DNA of 64,000 nucleotides from Sphingomonas sp. CFBP 8760 (GCF_014841615.1 NZ_JACYUG010000001.1:62001-126000), one strand, 5' to 3'. Positions 1-11,419 are shown, numbered from the stretch's first letter. Made by a program: numbers and translations. The notes: generated by a model from the sequence alone, not told the origin.

Positions 1-1977
<1,977 letters not shown>

Positions 1978-2022
1978 AGCCGGCGGGCCAGCGCGCCGCC
2001 CCCATCGGTGCGCCGCCCCCCA

Positions 2023-4782
2023 TCAACGCGCCGACAGGATCACCGTCTGCGGCCCCCGGCCCAGCGGCACGGTCCACATGCCGCGCGCCGCCGTGCCGCG
2101 ATCGGGCGCATAGGCCGCGCCCCCCGCCGGCGCCTCGACCAGCAGCCGCGCCGCCGGGGTCGTCGCACTCGCCGCATCAAGCGTCAGCACGATGCGGCGT
2201 CGCGCGGGCTGCCATTCGGCGCGGGCGATGGTGCCCGCCGCCAGCGTGATCCACTGCCCCGCCGGCGCCACGAACAGCCGGGTGCGCGCGCCGTCGTGCG
2301 GCGTCACCGCCACCGCGTCCCCGCGCTCCGCCACGGTGCCGCCGAAGCCCAGCCAGCCCAGCGCCGGATCGCGCACCAGATAGGTCGCGGCGGCATAGGC
2401 ATGGCCGAAATAACCCATGCCATAATCCCCCGTCATCGGGTCCCAGTCCATCACGTCCGGTTCCGAATGGAAGCCGGCGGCGGCGAAGCCGTCGCGATCG
2501 ACATTGGTGATCCCGCCCATGAACCCGCCATAAGCGACGCGCAGCAGGTGAAGGTCGGCGGGATCGCGGCGGAAGGCGTCGAACAGCGGCACCGCGTTCA
2601 GCGCCGATCCGTAATGGTGCAGCTGCCGCTCGATCCGCTTGATCTTGCCGCCGTACAGGAAATCCCAATAGCGGCGCGCATTGCCGTTATAGCCCCAATG
2701 CGGCACCGTGGGGTCATAGCCCAGGATCACCTCGCGCGTGATCGCGGCTTCCTTCGCATGACCGAAATACCGCATCCAGGCATAGACCTCCGGCTGGCCG
2801 GTCGAATCCCACGCCATCTCGCTGCCGAACGGATAGGCCAGCGTCCGCCAGTGATCGGCGCGCTTGCGCATCAGCCCTTCGACCTCGGTCGCCTCGGCGG
2901 TCATCCCTTCGCGCTTCAGGTCGAGCAGGATTTCGAGGAATATCTCGCCCTCCATCTGGCCGAACTCGGCATAATGCGGTGCATCGCGCATCATCGCGAC
3001 CGTCGTTTTGTGGGCCCAGCCCAGATACCAGCGCCAGTCGTGGCGGGTGACCAGCCCGAAATGGTTGCGCGCCAGCCGGTACAGCACCCAGTGACCGGCG
3101 GCGACATGCGGATAGTTGTAGGAGCGGCCGAGATCGTCGGCCTGTTCCTTCTTCCACGATGCCCAGGTGCTCCAGTCGACGGATGCGTCGTAATAGCGGC
3201 CGAAGCGTGCGGGATCGTACCAGAACAGGCTCTTTTTCACCCCGCCCGCATGGCGACCTTCGGCGATCTGGAGCTTGCCGACGACCGTTTCATTCACCAG
3301 CCGTTCCAGCTTGGCGACCTCGCCCGGCTCGGGATGGTCGAGCTGCTTCATCGCCGCCGCCACCCAGGCGCCGGCGCCGCCCTCGTCGCTCATCCCCGCG
3401 ATCCAGACCCGCTGGTCCTGCGTGACGATGCGGTCCGCCTGCCGGTCATAGGTCAGGATCGCGGGCGCGCGGCCGAACGGATCGGCCTTGTCGTCGAACC
3501 ACTGCCGCGTCGTGGCGAACCGCCCGAGATCGGCGGACACCTGCGCCAGCGGCTTCGTGACATAGTAATGCACCGCCTGCACGCTGCCATCGGCATAGGT
3601 GATCGCCACCCGCGCCCGGCCCCAGCCGCTGCCCTTCACCGTATAGCGCGCCCAGCCGGTCGGCGCCCTGGCCGGGGTCAGCGTCATCGCGCCGGCGGGG
3701 GATACCGTCACCGACCGGATCGGCTGGCCGGCCTTCACGAACAGGTCGGCGGGGGCGTCGGTCGGCACGACGTAACCGGGGATGCCGATCGCCAGCGGCC
3801 GGCCCGCTGTCGTCAGCGTCGGTTCGATCGCGCGGATCGAGGGTGCCGCGACGAAGCGGATGCCGATCGTCCGCCGCTCGCCGGGTGCCAGCGTGAAGCC
3901 GCTCGCCGGGTTCCACGGCGCCCCCGCCTTGCCGGCGACGGGGTTCGGCACCTCGCCCGCCATCGCCCTGCTCGCGACCATCCAGTCGTAGAACCCCTCC
4001 GACGTCTGTTCGCGCGGGCTGCGATCGGTGAAGACGTCGCCCGCCGGCTGCCGCCTCGCCTCGCGCAGGATGCGGTATTCCTCCAGCGGGGTGCGGGCGT
4101 CCGGCACAACCAGCAGCGCCGGGCCCTTTCCGTTCAGCCGCGTCACCTGCAGATAGCCGGCATCCTGCCCGACATAGGGATCGACGAAGCTGGCCTGCGC
4201 ATGGGCCTGTTCCAGCGACCGGCCGCTGATGATGTTGTCGAACACCATCGGCAGCCCCAGCGCGCCGATCTCCACCGCCTGCTTGCCGGGATTGGCGATG
4301 GTGATGCGCATCGCGGGCGCCCCGTCCTGCTGCACCCAGGCGCGCTCGACCGTCAAAGGAAAGCCGTCGCCCATCGACGCGGTGATGTCGGCTCGCGCGA
4401 TCACCGCGCCACCGGGGGCCAGCGGCCGCACCGGCCGGCGGGTGCGCGCGGAGGAATAGTCGCGCCACGCGCCATCCCCGGTGCGCAGCCGGACATGGAT
4501 GTCGCCGACATGGTTGTATCCGTCGCCCCGCCGCTCGCCCGCGCGGTTCGACGGCAGGAAATCGAACCCGCCCTCGCCGCGCGGTGCCAGCCGCGCCAGC
4601 GTCTGCGTGTCGCGGCGCAGCGCCATGTCGAACACCCCGACGGCGTAGCGATCCTCGGTCGGCGCGGCCGGCGCAGGCGGAACGGCGGGCACCGCCGGGG
4701 CCTGGGGAACGGCGACCGGCGCGGCGGCAAGCAGCGGCGGGATCGCCAGCAGGACAGTCGGCAACAGCTTGTCGATACGCAC
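2023..4782 (-). CDS. large secreted protein of unknown function, DUF5695-like
   Basis: A 919-residue protein. I choose the GTG at 4782 because a GGGGGAGA Shine-Dalgarno lies about 8 bases upstream and the protein then opens with a clean signal peptide (VRIDKLLPTVLLAIPPLLAA). An ATG 60 bases further upstream would bury the signal. After a Pro/Ala-rich linker (residues ~20-45) comes a beta-rich region with GDGYNHVGDIHVRLR. The second half is rich in Trp, Tyr and His (for example GHWVLYRLARNHFGL and DWRWYLGWAHK), like an alpha/alpha-toroid glycan-active enzyme. From memory this resembles the DUF5695 family; no function is established that I can name. It is divergently transcribed from the GH127 gene over a 105-base gap holding an operator-like palindrome, so a role in the same glycan pathway is likely, for example as a periplasmic or outer-surface hydrolase or lyase. 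The family name is moderately certain; the reaction is unknown. Confidence 0.75.
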   Translation of the reverse strand: MRIDKLLPTVLLAIPPLLAAAPVAVPQAPAVPAVPPAPAAPTEDRYAVGVFDMALRRDTQTLARLAPRGEGGFDFLPSNRAGERRGDGYNHVGDIHVRLRTGDGAWRDYSSARTRRPVRPLAPGGAVIARADITASMGDGFPLTVERAWVQQDGAPAMRITIANPGKQAVEIGALGLPMVFDNIISGRSLEQAHAQASFVDPYVGQDAGYLQVTRLNGKGPALLVVPDARTPLEEYRILREARRQPAGDVFTDRSPREQTSEGFYDWMVASRAMAGEVPNPVAGKAGAPWNPASGFTLAPGERRTIGIRFVAAPSIRAIEPTLTTAGRPLAIGIPGYVVPTDAPADLFVKAGQPIRSVTVSPAGAMTLTPARAPTGWARYTVKGSGWGRARVAITYADGSVQAVHYYVTKPLAQVSADLGRFATTRQWFDDKADPFGRAPAILTYDRQADRIVTQDQRVWIAGMSDEGGAGAWVAAAMKQLDHPEPGEVAKLERLVNETVVGKLQIAEGRHAGGVKKSLFWYDPARFGRYYDASVDWSTWASWKKEQADDLGRSYNYPHVAAGHWVLYRLARNHFGLVTRHDWRWYLGWAHKTTVAMMRDAPHYAEFGQMEGEIFLEILLDLKREGMTAEATEVEGLMRKRADHWRTLAYPFGSEMAWDSTGQPEVYAWMRYFGHAKEAAITREVILGYDPTVPHWGYNGNARRYWDFLYGGKIKRIERQLHHYGSALNAVPLFDAFRRDPADLHLLRVAYGGFMGGITNVDRDGFAAAGFHSEPDVMDWDPMTGDYGMGYFGHAYAAATYLVRDPALGWLGFGGTVAERGDAVAVTPHDGARTRLFVAPAGQWITLAAGTIARAEWQPARRRIVLTLDAASATTPAARLLVEAPAGGAAYAPDRGTAARGMWTVPLGRGPQTVILSAR

Positions 4783-4858
4783 GCCTGATATTCTCCCCCG
4801 GCTCGCCTCGGCGATGGTAACACGGCATGAATGGTTGACCATCGTCCACCGCCTGATT

Positions 4859-4870
4859 ATCGTATACTAT
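4859..4870. promoter_or_regulatory. GTATAC-centred operator-like site, copy 1
   Basis: ATCGTATACTAT, one mismatch from the perfect palindrome ATCGTATACGAT found at 12692-12703. It lies 17 bases upstream of the GH127 start and inside the 105-base divergent gap (4783-4887). A TTGACC at 4835-4840 could be a -35 element for the rightward gene, though no well-spaced -10 is obvious. TNGTATACNA-type palindromes are typical of FCD-class GntR repressors, so I infer a GntR-type site. No GntR gene is in the window. Confidence 0.5.
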
Positions 4871-4887
4871 ATTATTGGGAGATGGAA

Positions 4888-7269
4888 ATGTCGATCGGTC
4901 GCCGCACCTTCCTGATGAGCGGCGCCACCCTGCCCCTCGCCGCCCTGCCCCCCGCCGCTCGCGCCATGACCGCCGCCCTGCCGGCCAAGGCCAGGGCGCT
5001 GCCGCTCTCCGCCGTCCGGCTGCGCCCCTCCGACTTCGCCCATGCGGTCGAGGTCAACCGCGCCTATCTGCTGCGGCTCGAACCCGACCGGCTGCTCCAC
5101 AATTTCCATGCCTTCGCCGGCCTGCCCCCCAAGGCAAAGGTCTATGGCGGCTGGGAAAGCGATACCATCGCCGGCCACACGCTGGGTCATTACCTGTCGG
5201 GGCTGGCGCTGACCCATGCCCAGATCGGCTGCGACGACTGCGCGCGCCGTGCCGCCTACATCATCGACGAGCTCGCCGCGTGTCAGGCCAAGAACGGCGA
5301 CGGCTATGTGGCGGGCTTCACCCGCAAGCGCAAGGACGGCCAGGTCGTCGACGGCAAGGAGATCTTTCCGGAGATCATGCGCGGCGACATCCGCTCCGCC
5401 GGGTTCGACCTCAACGGTTGCTGGGTGCCGTTCTACAATTGGCACAAGCTCTATACCGGTCTGTTCGACGTCATCGACCATATCGGCCCCAACCCCGGGG
5501 CGATGGCGATCGCTACCGGGCTGGGCGCCTATATCGAGCGGGTGTTCGCGGCGCTGGACGACGAACAGGTGCAGACGGTGCTGGCCTGCGAACATGGCGG
5601 CCTGAACGAAAGCTTCGCCGAACTCCACGCCCGCACCGGCGATCCGCGCTGGCTGAAGCTGGCGGAGCGGATCTATCACAAGAAGGTGCTGACGCCGCTC
5701 AGCGAGAAGCGCGACGAACTGGCGAACATCCACGCCAACACGCAGGTGCCCAAGCTGATCGGGCTGGCCCGCCTGTACGAGATCACCGGCAATCCGGCGC
5801 ATGGCACCGCCGCCCGCTTCTTCTGGGAACAGGTGACGCGTCATCACAGCTACGTGATCGGCGGCAATGCCGACCGCGAATATTTCACCGCGCCCGACAC
5901 CATCGCACAGCACATCACCGAACAGACATGCGAGCATTGCAACACGTACAACATGCTGAAACTGACGCGGCAGCTCTATTCGTGGCAGCCCGACGGCGCG
6001 CTGTTCGACTATTATGAACGCGCGCACCTGAACCACGTCATGGCGCAGCAGGAACCGGTGAACGGCGGCTTCACCTACATGACCCCGCTGATGACCGGGG
6101 CGAAGCGCGAATATTCGGCGATGGACGGCGAGGAATTCTGGTGCTGCGTCGGCACCGGCATGGAAAGCCATGCCAAGCACGGCGAAAGCATCTTCTGGGA
6201 AGGCGGCGACACGCTGATCGTCAACCTCTACATCCCCGCCGACGCGCGCTGGGCCGCGCGCGATGCGAAGGTCGGCCTCGCCACCGCCTGGCCGTTCGAG
6301 GGCGAGGCGACGTTGCGCTTCGACGCGCTGGGCAAGCCCGGCACCTTTCCCGTCGCGTTGCGCGTGCCCGGCTATGCGGCCTCGGCCGATCTGTTTCTCA
6401 ACGGCAAGCCGGTGACGGCGGCGCGCGCAGGCGGCTATGCCATCGTCGAGCGGCGCTGGAAGAAGGGCGACACGGTCACCATCCGCCTGCCGCTCGACCT
6501 GCGGCTGGAGGCAACACCGGGCGACGACCGGACGGTCGCGGTGCTGCGCGGCCCGCTGGTGCTGGCCGGCGATCTGGGGCGCGCCGACGGGGCATGGGAC
6601 CGGCCCGATCCCGCGATGGTCGGCACCGATCTGATCGCGCGCTTTCGCCCCGTCGCGATGGACCAGGCGCAGTATGAAACCGATGGTCTGGTCCGTCCCG
6701 GCGACCTCAGCTTCGTGCCCTTCTACCGCCAGCACGACCGCCGCAGCGCGGTGTATTTCAAGCGTTTCACCGCGGCCGAATGGCAGGTGGAAGAAGCCGC
6801 CTTCCTGACGGAACAGGCCCGCCAGAAGGACCTCGCCGCCCGCTCGGTCGACGTGATGCACCTGGGCGAGATGCAACCCGAACGCGATCACCAGCTGACC
6901 TCGGACATCTCCTATCCCGTGTCCTATCGCGGTCGCTCCGGCCGCGACGCGCGCAGCGGCGGGTTCTTCGAGTTCACGATGGCGGTGAAGCCGGGGCCGC
7001 TGATGTTGCAGGCGACCTATTGGGGTGACGAGCGCAAGCGCAGCTTCGACATCCTGATCGACAACCAGCGCATCGCCACCCAGTCGCTGGACGCGGACCG
7101 GCCCGGCCAGTTCTTCGATGTCGATTATCCGCTGCCCGAGGCGCTGACCCGCGGCAAGAAACAGGTGAAGGTGCGCGTCGTGCCGCATGACCGGAACAGC
7201 GCCGGCCCGGTGTTCGGGATGCGGCTGTTCACCGCGAAGCCCGCGACGACCCCGGCACCCACCGTATGA
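4888..7269 (+). CDS. GH127-type beta-L-arabinofuranosidase (DUF1680), exported
   Basis: A 793-residue protein. The ATG at 4888 is chosen because GGGAG sits 6 bases upstream and the product then starts with a Tat-like signal (GRRTFLMSG followed by a hydrophobic Ala/Pro stretch). The catalytic (alpha/alpha)6 barrel fills roughly residues 40-500. The unusual GH127 zinc/cysteine centre is intact: Glu349 and Cys351 in CEHC, and Cys419-Cys420 in EEFWCCVGTG. These correspond to Glu338, Cys340, Cys417 and Cys418 of Bifidobacterium longum HypBA1, where a cysteine is the nucleophile. Beta-sandwich domains follow, with a DUF4986-like C-terminus. HypBA1 releases L-arabinose from the Araf-beta-1,2-Araf chains attached to hydroxyproline in extensins. 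Related GH127/GH146 enzymes act on arabinan or rhamnogalacturonan II, so the exact linkage is not fixed by sequence. Its stop codon overlaps the next start by ATGA. Confidence 0.9.
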   Translation: MSIGRRTFLMSGATLPLAALPPAARAMTAALPAKARALPLSAVRLRPSDFAHAVEVNRAYLLRLEPDRLLHNFHAFAGLPPKAKVYGGWESDTIAGHTLGHYLSGLALTHAQIGCDDCARRAAYIIDELAACQAKNGDGYVAGFTRKRKDGQVVDGKEIFPEIMRGDIRSAGFDLNGCWVPFYNWHKLYTGLFDVIDHIGPNPGAMAIATGLGAYIERVFAALDDEQVQTVLACEHGGLNESFAELHARTGDPRWLKLAERIYHKKVLTPLSEKRDELANIHANTQVPKLIGLARLYEITGNPAHGTAARFFWEQVTRHHSYVIGGNADREYFTAPDTIAQHITEQTCEHCNTYNMLKLTRQLYSWQPDGALFDYYERAHLNHVMAQQEPVNGGFTYMTPLMTGAKREYSAMDGEEFWCCVGTGMESHAKHGESIFWEGGDTLIVNLYIPADARWAARDAKVGLATAWPFEGEATLRFDALGKPGTFPVALRVPGYAASADLFLNGKPVTAARAGGYAIVERRWKKGDTVTIRLPLDLRLEATPGDDRTVAVLRGPLVLAGDLGRADGAWDRPDPAMVGTDLIARFRPVAMDQAQYETDGLVRPGDLSFVPFYRQHDRRSAVYFKRFTAAEWQVEEAAFLTEQARQKDLAARSVDVMHLGEMQPERDHQLTSDISYPVSYRGRSGRDARSGGFFEFTMAVKPGPLMLQATYWGDERKRSFDILIDNQRIATQSLDADRPGQFFDVDYPLPEALTRGKKQVKVRVVPHDRNSAGPVFGMRLFTAKPATTPAPTV

Positions 7270-8279
7270 GCGACGATCATGTCCGGATGACGCTGGCCGA
7301 GGTACGCGACTATGCGCGCGCCACGCTGACCCGGGTCGGCCTGTCGCCCGCCCATGTCGCCGCGGTGGCGGAGACGATGGTGGCGGGCGAGCGCGACGGG
7401 TGCGGCGCGCATGGGCTGTACCGCCTGCTCGTCGCCGCGCACAGCGTCGCGAGCGGGGTGGTGGTGCCGGATGCGGTGCCCGTCGCCTCGCGGCTGAAGC
7501 CGGGGCTGGTGCGGGTCGATGGGGGCGGCGGCTTCGCGCAGCTAGCGTTCGAGACCGGGCGCCCCCTGCTGGTGGAGGCGGCGCGGGCGGGCGGCATCGC
7601 CGCGCTGGCGCTGAACGACGTGGTCCATTTCGCCGCGCTCTGGCCCGAGATCGAGGCGCTGGTCGATGACGGCCTCGTTGCGCTCGCCTTCACCCCCAGC
7701 CATGCTTGGGTCGCCCCCGCCGGCGGCACGAAGTCGCTGTTCGGGACCAATCCGATCGCCTTCGGCTGGCCCCGCCCCGGCGGCACGCCGTTCGTGTTCG
7801 ACTTCGCCACCTCGATGGTCGCGCGCGGCGAGATCGAACTGCACCGCCGCGCCGGCCAGCGGATACCGACCGACTGGGGCCACGCCCCCGACGGCGGCGA
7901 CACCGATGATGCGGCCACGGTGCTGGCCGGCGCGATGCGCACCTTCGGCGGGCACAAGGGCTCCGCGCTGGCGACGATGGTGGAACTGGTCGCCGGGCCG
8001 CTGATCGGCGACCTGACCAGCGCCGAATCGCTGGCCGCCGACGCGGGCCGCAAGGGCTCGCCGATCGGGGGCGAGCTGATCCTCGCGATCGATCCCGCCG
8101 GTTTCCTGGGCGATGCTGCCGCCGGTCATCTGGCGCGGGCCGAGGCGGTGTTCGCCGGCATCGAGGGACAGGGCGCGCGCCTGCCCGGATCGCGCCGCCA
8201 TGCCGCCCGCGCGGTCAGCCTGCGCGATGGCGTGCTGATCCCCCGGCAACTGATCGCCGATATCGACGCCGTGACCTGA
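7266..8279 (+). CDS. Ldh2/DpkA-family NAD(P)H oxidoreductase, probable Delta1-pyrroline-2-carboxylate reductase
   Basis: A 337-residue cytoplasmic protein of the malate/L-sulfolactate/ureidoglycolate dehydrogenase family (Ldh_2 fold, non-Rossmann NAD(P) binding). Recognisable stretches are the ERDGCGAHGLYRL segment near residues 42-54, the LFGTNPIAFGWPRP segment near 158-171 and the FGGHKGSALATMVE segment in the C-terminal third. Family members reduce Delta1-piperideine- or Delta1-pyrroline-2-carboxylate, or oxidise malate or ureidoglycolate. DpkA/LhpI-type reductases occur in hydroxyproline clusters, where they convert Delta1-pyrroline-2-carboxylate to L-proline, and that is my preferred call from context. 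The ATG overlaps the GH127 stop (ATGA at 7266-7269), so the two proteins are probably translationally coupled. The family is certain; the substrate is inferred. Confidence 0.82.
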   Translation: MSDDHVRMTLAEVRDYARATLTRVGLSPAHVAAVAETMVAGERDGCGAHGLYRLLVAAHSVASGVVVPDAVPVASRLKPGLVRVDGGGGFAQLAFETGRPLLVEAARAGGIAALALNDVVHFAALWPEIEALVDDGLVALAFTPSHAWVAPAGGTKSLFGTNPIAFGWPRPGGTPFVFDFATSMVARGEIELHRRAGQRIPTDWGHAPDGGDTDDAATVLAGAMRTFGGHKGSALATMVELVAGPLIGDLTSAESLAADAGRKGSPIGGELILAIDPAGFLGDAAAGHLARAEAVFAGIEGQGARLPGSRRHAARAVSLRDGVLIPRQLIADIDAVT

Positions 8280-8288
8280 GGATATTGC

Positions 8289-10055
8289 ATGAGGCTCCTT
8301 CCCGCGCTGCTCCTGACCGCTCTCGCCCCCCTGCCCGCCGCGGCGCAGACGCCACCGGCGTCAACCGCCGCCACCGGCGCCGACGCGCGGTTCGATGCGC
8401 TGGCGGCGGCCGAATACAAGTGGCGCGGCACGTTGTCGGCGGGGGACGAGGACACACCGCAGGACGAGGCACGCGGACTGCCCGATGTCGGCCCCGCCAT
8501 GCAGGCGGCCAAGACCAAGCGGTGGACCGAAACGCTGGCGGCGCTCGACGCGATACCGCCAGCCAGCCTGTCGCCGGCGGCCCGCGACAACTACGCCGTC
8601 TATCGCGGCCAGATCGCCGCACTGCTCGCCGAACAGCGGTTCCGCGATTACGAAAAGCCCCTGACCGCCGATACCAGCTTCTGGATCGACCTGGGCTATG
8701 CCAGCCGCGCGACCTACCGCACCGAAAAGGCGTATCGTGGCTATCTGACGCTGCTTGGCGATATCCCACGTTATTTCGACCAGAATATCGCCAACATGCG
8801 TGCCGGCCTGAAGCGCGGCTTCACCCCGCCGCAGATCACGCTCAAGGGTCGCGACATCGGGGTGGCCGAGGTGGTGAAGGCAGGCGGCACCGACGCCTCC
8901 CCCTTCTACGCGCCGTTCAGGGACATGCCCGCCACCATCCCCGCCGCCACGCAAGCGGCGCTGCGCGCGGAGGCGAAGCGGCTGATCGCGGCATCGGTGG
9001 TGCCGGCGCACGCGACGCTGCTCGCCTTCCTGCGCGACGACTACATCCCCGGCGCACGGCGGACGCTGGCGGCCTATGATCTGCCGGACGGTCGCGCCTA
9101 TTACGCGTCCAAGATCGCCGAATATGTCACCCGCGATCAGTCCGCCGACCAGATCCACACAATCGGCCTGGCCGAGGTCGCCAGAATCCGCACCCGGATG
9201 GGCGAGGTGATGAAACAGGTGGCATGGCGGGGCGATCTGCCCGGTTTCCTGAACTTCCTGCGGACCGACCCGCAATTCTACGTGAAGACGCCGCAGGCGT
9301 TGCTCGACCGGGCGGCATGGACCGCCAAGGAATTCGACGGCAAGGCGTCCCGCTGGTTCGGCCGCCTGCCCCGCGCCCGCTTCGCGATCGAACCGGTGCC
9401 GGCCGATCTCGCGCCCTTCTACACCGGCGGGCGCGGTGGTCCCGGCATCTATCTGGTCAACACCTGGAACCTGTCGGCGCGCCCGCTCTACTCGCTGCCC
9501 GCGCTGACGCTGCACGAAAGCGCACCCGGCCATGCATGGCAGATGCCGTTCGCGATGGAGCTGGAGGGGCTGCCCGACTATCGCCGCAACACCTATATCT
9601 CTGCCTATGGCGAGGGCTGGGCACTGTATTGCGAGGCACTGGGCGAGGATATGGGGCTGTACCACACCCCCTACGAGACGTTCGGAATGCTCAGCTACCA
9701 GATGTGGCGCGCCGCCCGATTGGTGGTCGACACCGGCATCCATACGCGTGGCTGGACGCGCGAACGGGCACAGGCCTTCCTGCGGGACAACACCGCGCTG
9801 TCGACCCACGAGATCACGACCGAGGTCGACCGTTACATCGCCTGGCCGGGCCAAGCCCTCAGCTATTACATGGGCGAACTGACCTTCCTCGCCGGGCGCG
9901 CGAAGGCGGAAAAGGCGCTGGGCGCGAAATTCGATATCCGCGCCTTCCACGATGCCATGCTGTCGCTGGGATCGGTGCCGTTGCCGCTGGTCGATGCGCG
10001 GGTTGACCGCTTCATCGCCGATGGCGGCAAGGGGCCTTATCCGCTCACGCCCTGA
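8289..10055 (+). CDS. DUF885 family secreted metallopeptidase-like protein
   Basis: A 588-residue protein with a clear signal peptide (MRLLPALLLTALAPLPAAAQ), so periplasmic or outer-membrane associated. The DUF885 signature HESAPGH occupies His409-Glu410 to His415 and resembles an HExxxH zinc site as in M32-like carboxypeptidases. A second conserved block (YGEGWALYCEALGEDMG, about residues 439-455) could supply the third ligand. DUF885 proteins are usually described as putative peptidases, but few are characterised. It starts 9 bases after the reductase gene, apparently in the same operon, which fits a role in trimming peptides released from a glycoprotein. A weak GAGGA about 5 bases upstream of the ATG supports the start. 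Confidence 0.85.
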   Translation: MRLLPALLLTALAPLPAAAQTPPASTAATGADARFDALAAAEYKWRGTLSAGDEDTPQDEARGLPDVGPAMQAAKTKRWTETLAALDAIPPASLSPAARDNYAVYRGQIAALLAEQRFRDYEKPLTADTSFWIDLGYASRATYRTEKAYRGYLTLLGDIPRYFDQNIANMRAGLKRGFTPPQITLKGRDIGVAEVVKAGGTDASPFYAPFRDMPATIPAATQAALRAEAKRLIAASVVPAHATLLAFLRDDYIPGARRTLAAYDLPDGRAYYASKIAEYVTRDQSADQIHTIGLAEVARIRTRMGEVMKQVAWRGDLPGFLNFLRTDPQFYVKTPQALLDRAAWTAKEFDGKASRWFGRLPRARFAIEPVPADLAPFYTGGRGGPGIYLVNTWNLSARPLYSLPALTLHESAPGHAWQMPFAMELEGLPDYRRNTYISAYGEGWALYCEALGEDMGLYHTPYETFGMLSYQMWRAARLVVDTGIHTRGWTRERAQAFLRDNTALSTHEITTEVDRYIAWPGQALSYYMGELTFLAGRAKAEKALGAKFDIRAFHDAMLSLGSVPLPLVDARVDRFIADGGKGPYPLTP

Positions 10056-10073
10056 TATCAGCCCACTCCGTTC

Positions 10074-10150
10074 CGTCATGGCGAGCGCAGCGAAGCAATC
10101 CAGCGCCGGACCAGAACGCCCTGGATTGCTTCGCTCCGCTCGCAACGACG
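10074..10150. repeat. dispersed intergenic palindromic repeat, copy 1 of 4
   Basis: Two imperfect inverted arms, CGTCATGGCGAGCGCAGCGA...(10074-10103) and its complement (about 10120-10150), around a short variable loop. The same unit occurs at 20706-20783, 29023-29102 and 29161-29245. It lies between convergent genes and could act as a bidirectional transcription end as well as a REP-like element. Confidence 0.85.
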
Positions 10151-10237
10151 AACATCCGGTTCGACCTGATGTCATCCGGCTCTAGCTGCGCTCGCATCCC
10201 ATGACGTCACGCTCAGGCCAGGCCCCGCTCCCGCCCT

Positions 10238-11419
10238 TTACCCGAACGGCCGGTCGATCGACGGCTGCGGCGTGGTGAACCATGCGGCGCCGGTATCGGT
10301 GACATGGAAATGATCCTCCAGCCGCACCCCGAACCGGTCGGGCACGACGATCATCGGCTCGTTGGAGAAGCACATGCCCGGCGCCATCGGCGTGGTGTCG
10401 CCCCGCACCAGATTGGCGGGTTCGTGGATCGACAGGCCGATGCCGTGGCCCGTGCGGTGCGGCAGACCCGGCAGGTGATAGCCGGGGCCAAGCCCCGCCC
10501 CCTCCAGCACCACCCGCGCCGCCGCGTCCACCGCCTCGCACGGCACGCCGGGTCCCGCGGCGGCGAAGGCGGCCGCCTGTGCCGCGTGTTCGACATCCCA
10601 GATATCGCGGATGTCCTGCGCCACCGATCCGAACGCATAGGTGCGGGTGATGTCGGAATGATAGCCGTGGACGCGGCAACCGGTGTCGATCAGCACCAGT
10701 TCGTCTTCCGCCAAGCGCTGGTCGCCGGGCAACCCGTGCGGAAACGCGGTCGCGCGGCCGAACTGCACCGCGCAGAAGAACGAGCCGCCACCCCCGATCG
10801 CGTGGTGCGCGGCATCGATGAAACGGATCACCTCGCTCGCGGCGATGCCGGGCCGCAGGATCGCGGCGGCGCGGGCCTGCACCTCCAGCGTCATCGCCTT
10901 CGCCTCTGTCAGGCAGGCGAGTTCGGCCGCCGACTTCACCATCCGGCACCCGTCGATCGCCGGCGCGCCGTCGACCAGCGCGATGCCGAAGCCGCGCAGC
11001 CGTTCCGCCCACGCGAACGGCATCAGCGGATCGACCGCGACCGCCCCCATCCCGCGGGCGGCATCCGCGACCAGCGCGACCGGGTTCTCGTCCTCCTCCC
11101 ACAGCCGCAGATCGGCGGAAATCGTCAGATCGGCCTCCAGCGAGCCGAGCTCGAACCGCGGGCAGATCATCACCGGCTCGCCCGCGACCGGCAGCAGCAG
11201 CGCCACCATCCGCTCGGTCGCGCCCCAGGGCACGCCGGTGAAGTAACGCAGGCTGGACCCGGTATGGACCAGCAACACCCCCGCGCCCGCCGCCGCGGTC
11301 AGCGCCCGCGCGCGGTCCAGCCGGACGGCATATTCATCCGCCGCGATCGGTGGCACGCGATGCGCCGGCGGGGTGATCGCGGCAAGCTGGGTGGTGGCGT
11401 CGGAACGGCCGATGGTCAT
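10238..11419 (-). CDS. M24B-family metallopeptidase, Xaa-Pro dipeptidase/aminopeptidase-like
   Basis: A 393-residue cytoplasmic protein of the pita-bread fold. The N-terminal creatinase-like domain covers about residues 25-155 and the catalytic domain 165-385. All five metal ligands are present: Asp245 (LIDTG), Asp256 (HSDITRTY), His325 (HRTGHGIG), Glu354 (SNEPMI) and Glu368 (LEDHF). M24B enzymes cut Xaa-Pro bonds or act on related imidic bonds such as creatine. Next to hydroxyproline genes, a Xaa-Hyp/Xaa-Pro dipeptidase is the natural reading. The ATG at 11419 overlaps the stop of the upstream FAD dehydrogenase by ATGA, so the two form an operon. It lacks a signal peptide, which implies that the peptides are imported first. 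Confidence 0.9.
   Translation of the reverse strand: MTIGRSDATTQLAAITPPAHRVPPIAADEYAVRLDRARALTAAAGAGVLLVHTGSSLRYFTGVPWGATERMVALLLPVAGEPVMICPRFELGSLEADLTISADLRLWEEDENPVALVADAARGMGAVAVDPLMPFAWAERLRGFGIALVDGAPAIDGCRMVKSAAELACLTEAKAMTLEVQARAAAILRPGIAASEVIRFIDAAHHAIGGGGSFFCAVQFGRATAFPHGLPGDQRLAEDELVLIDTGCRVHGYHSDITRTYAFGSVAQDIRDIWDVEHAAQAAAFAAAGPGVPCEAVDAAARVVLEGAGLGPGYHLPGLPHRTGHGIGLSIHEPANLVRGDTTPMAPGMCFSNEPMIVVPDRFGVRLEDHFHVTDTGAAWFTTPQPSIDRPFG

Noticed and set aside
2008..4788. Long open frame (926 codons) antisense to the DUF5695-like gene
   Set aside because: Its product is an Arg/His/Pro/Gln-rich string with no domain, and the opposite strand has a signal peptide and Shine-Dalgarno. Long antisense frames are expected in such GC-rich DNA.
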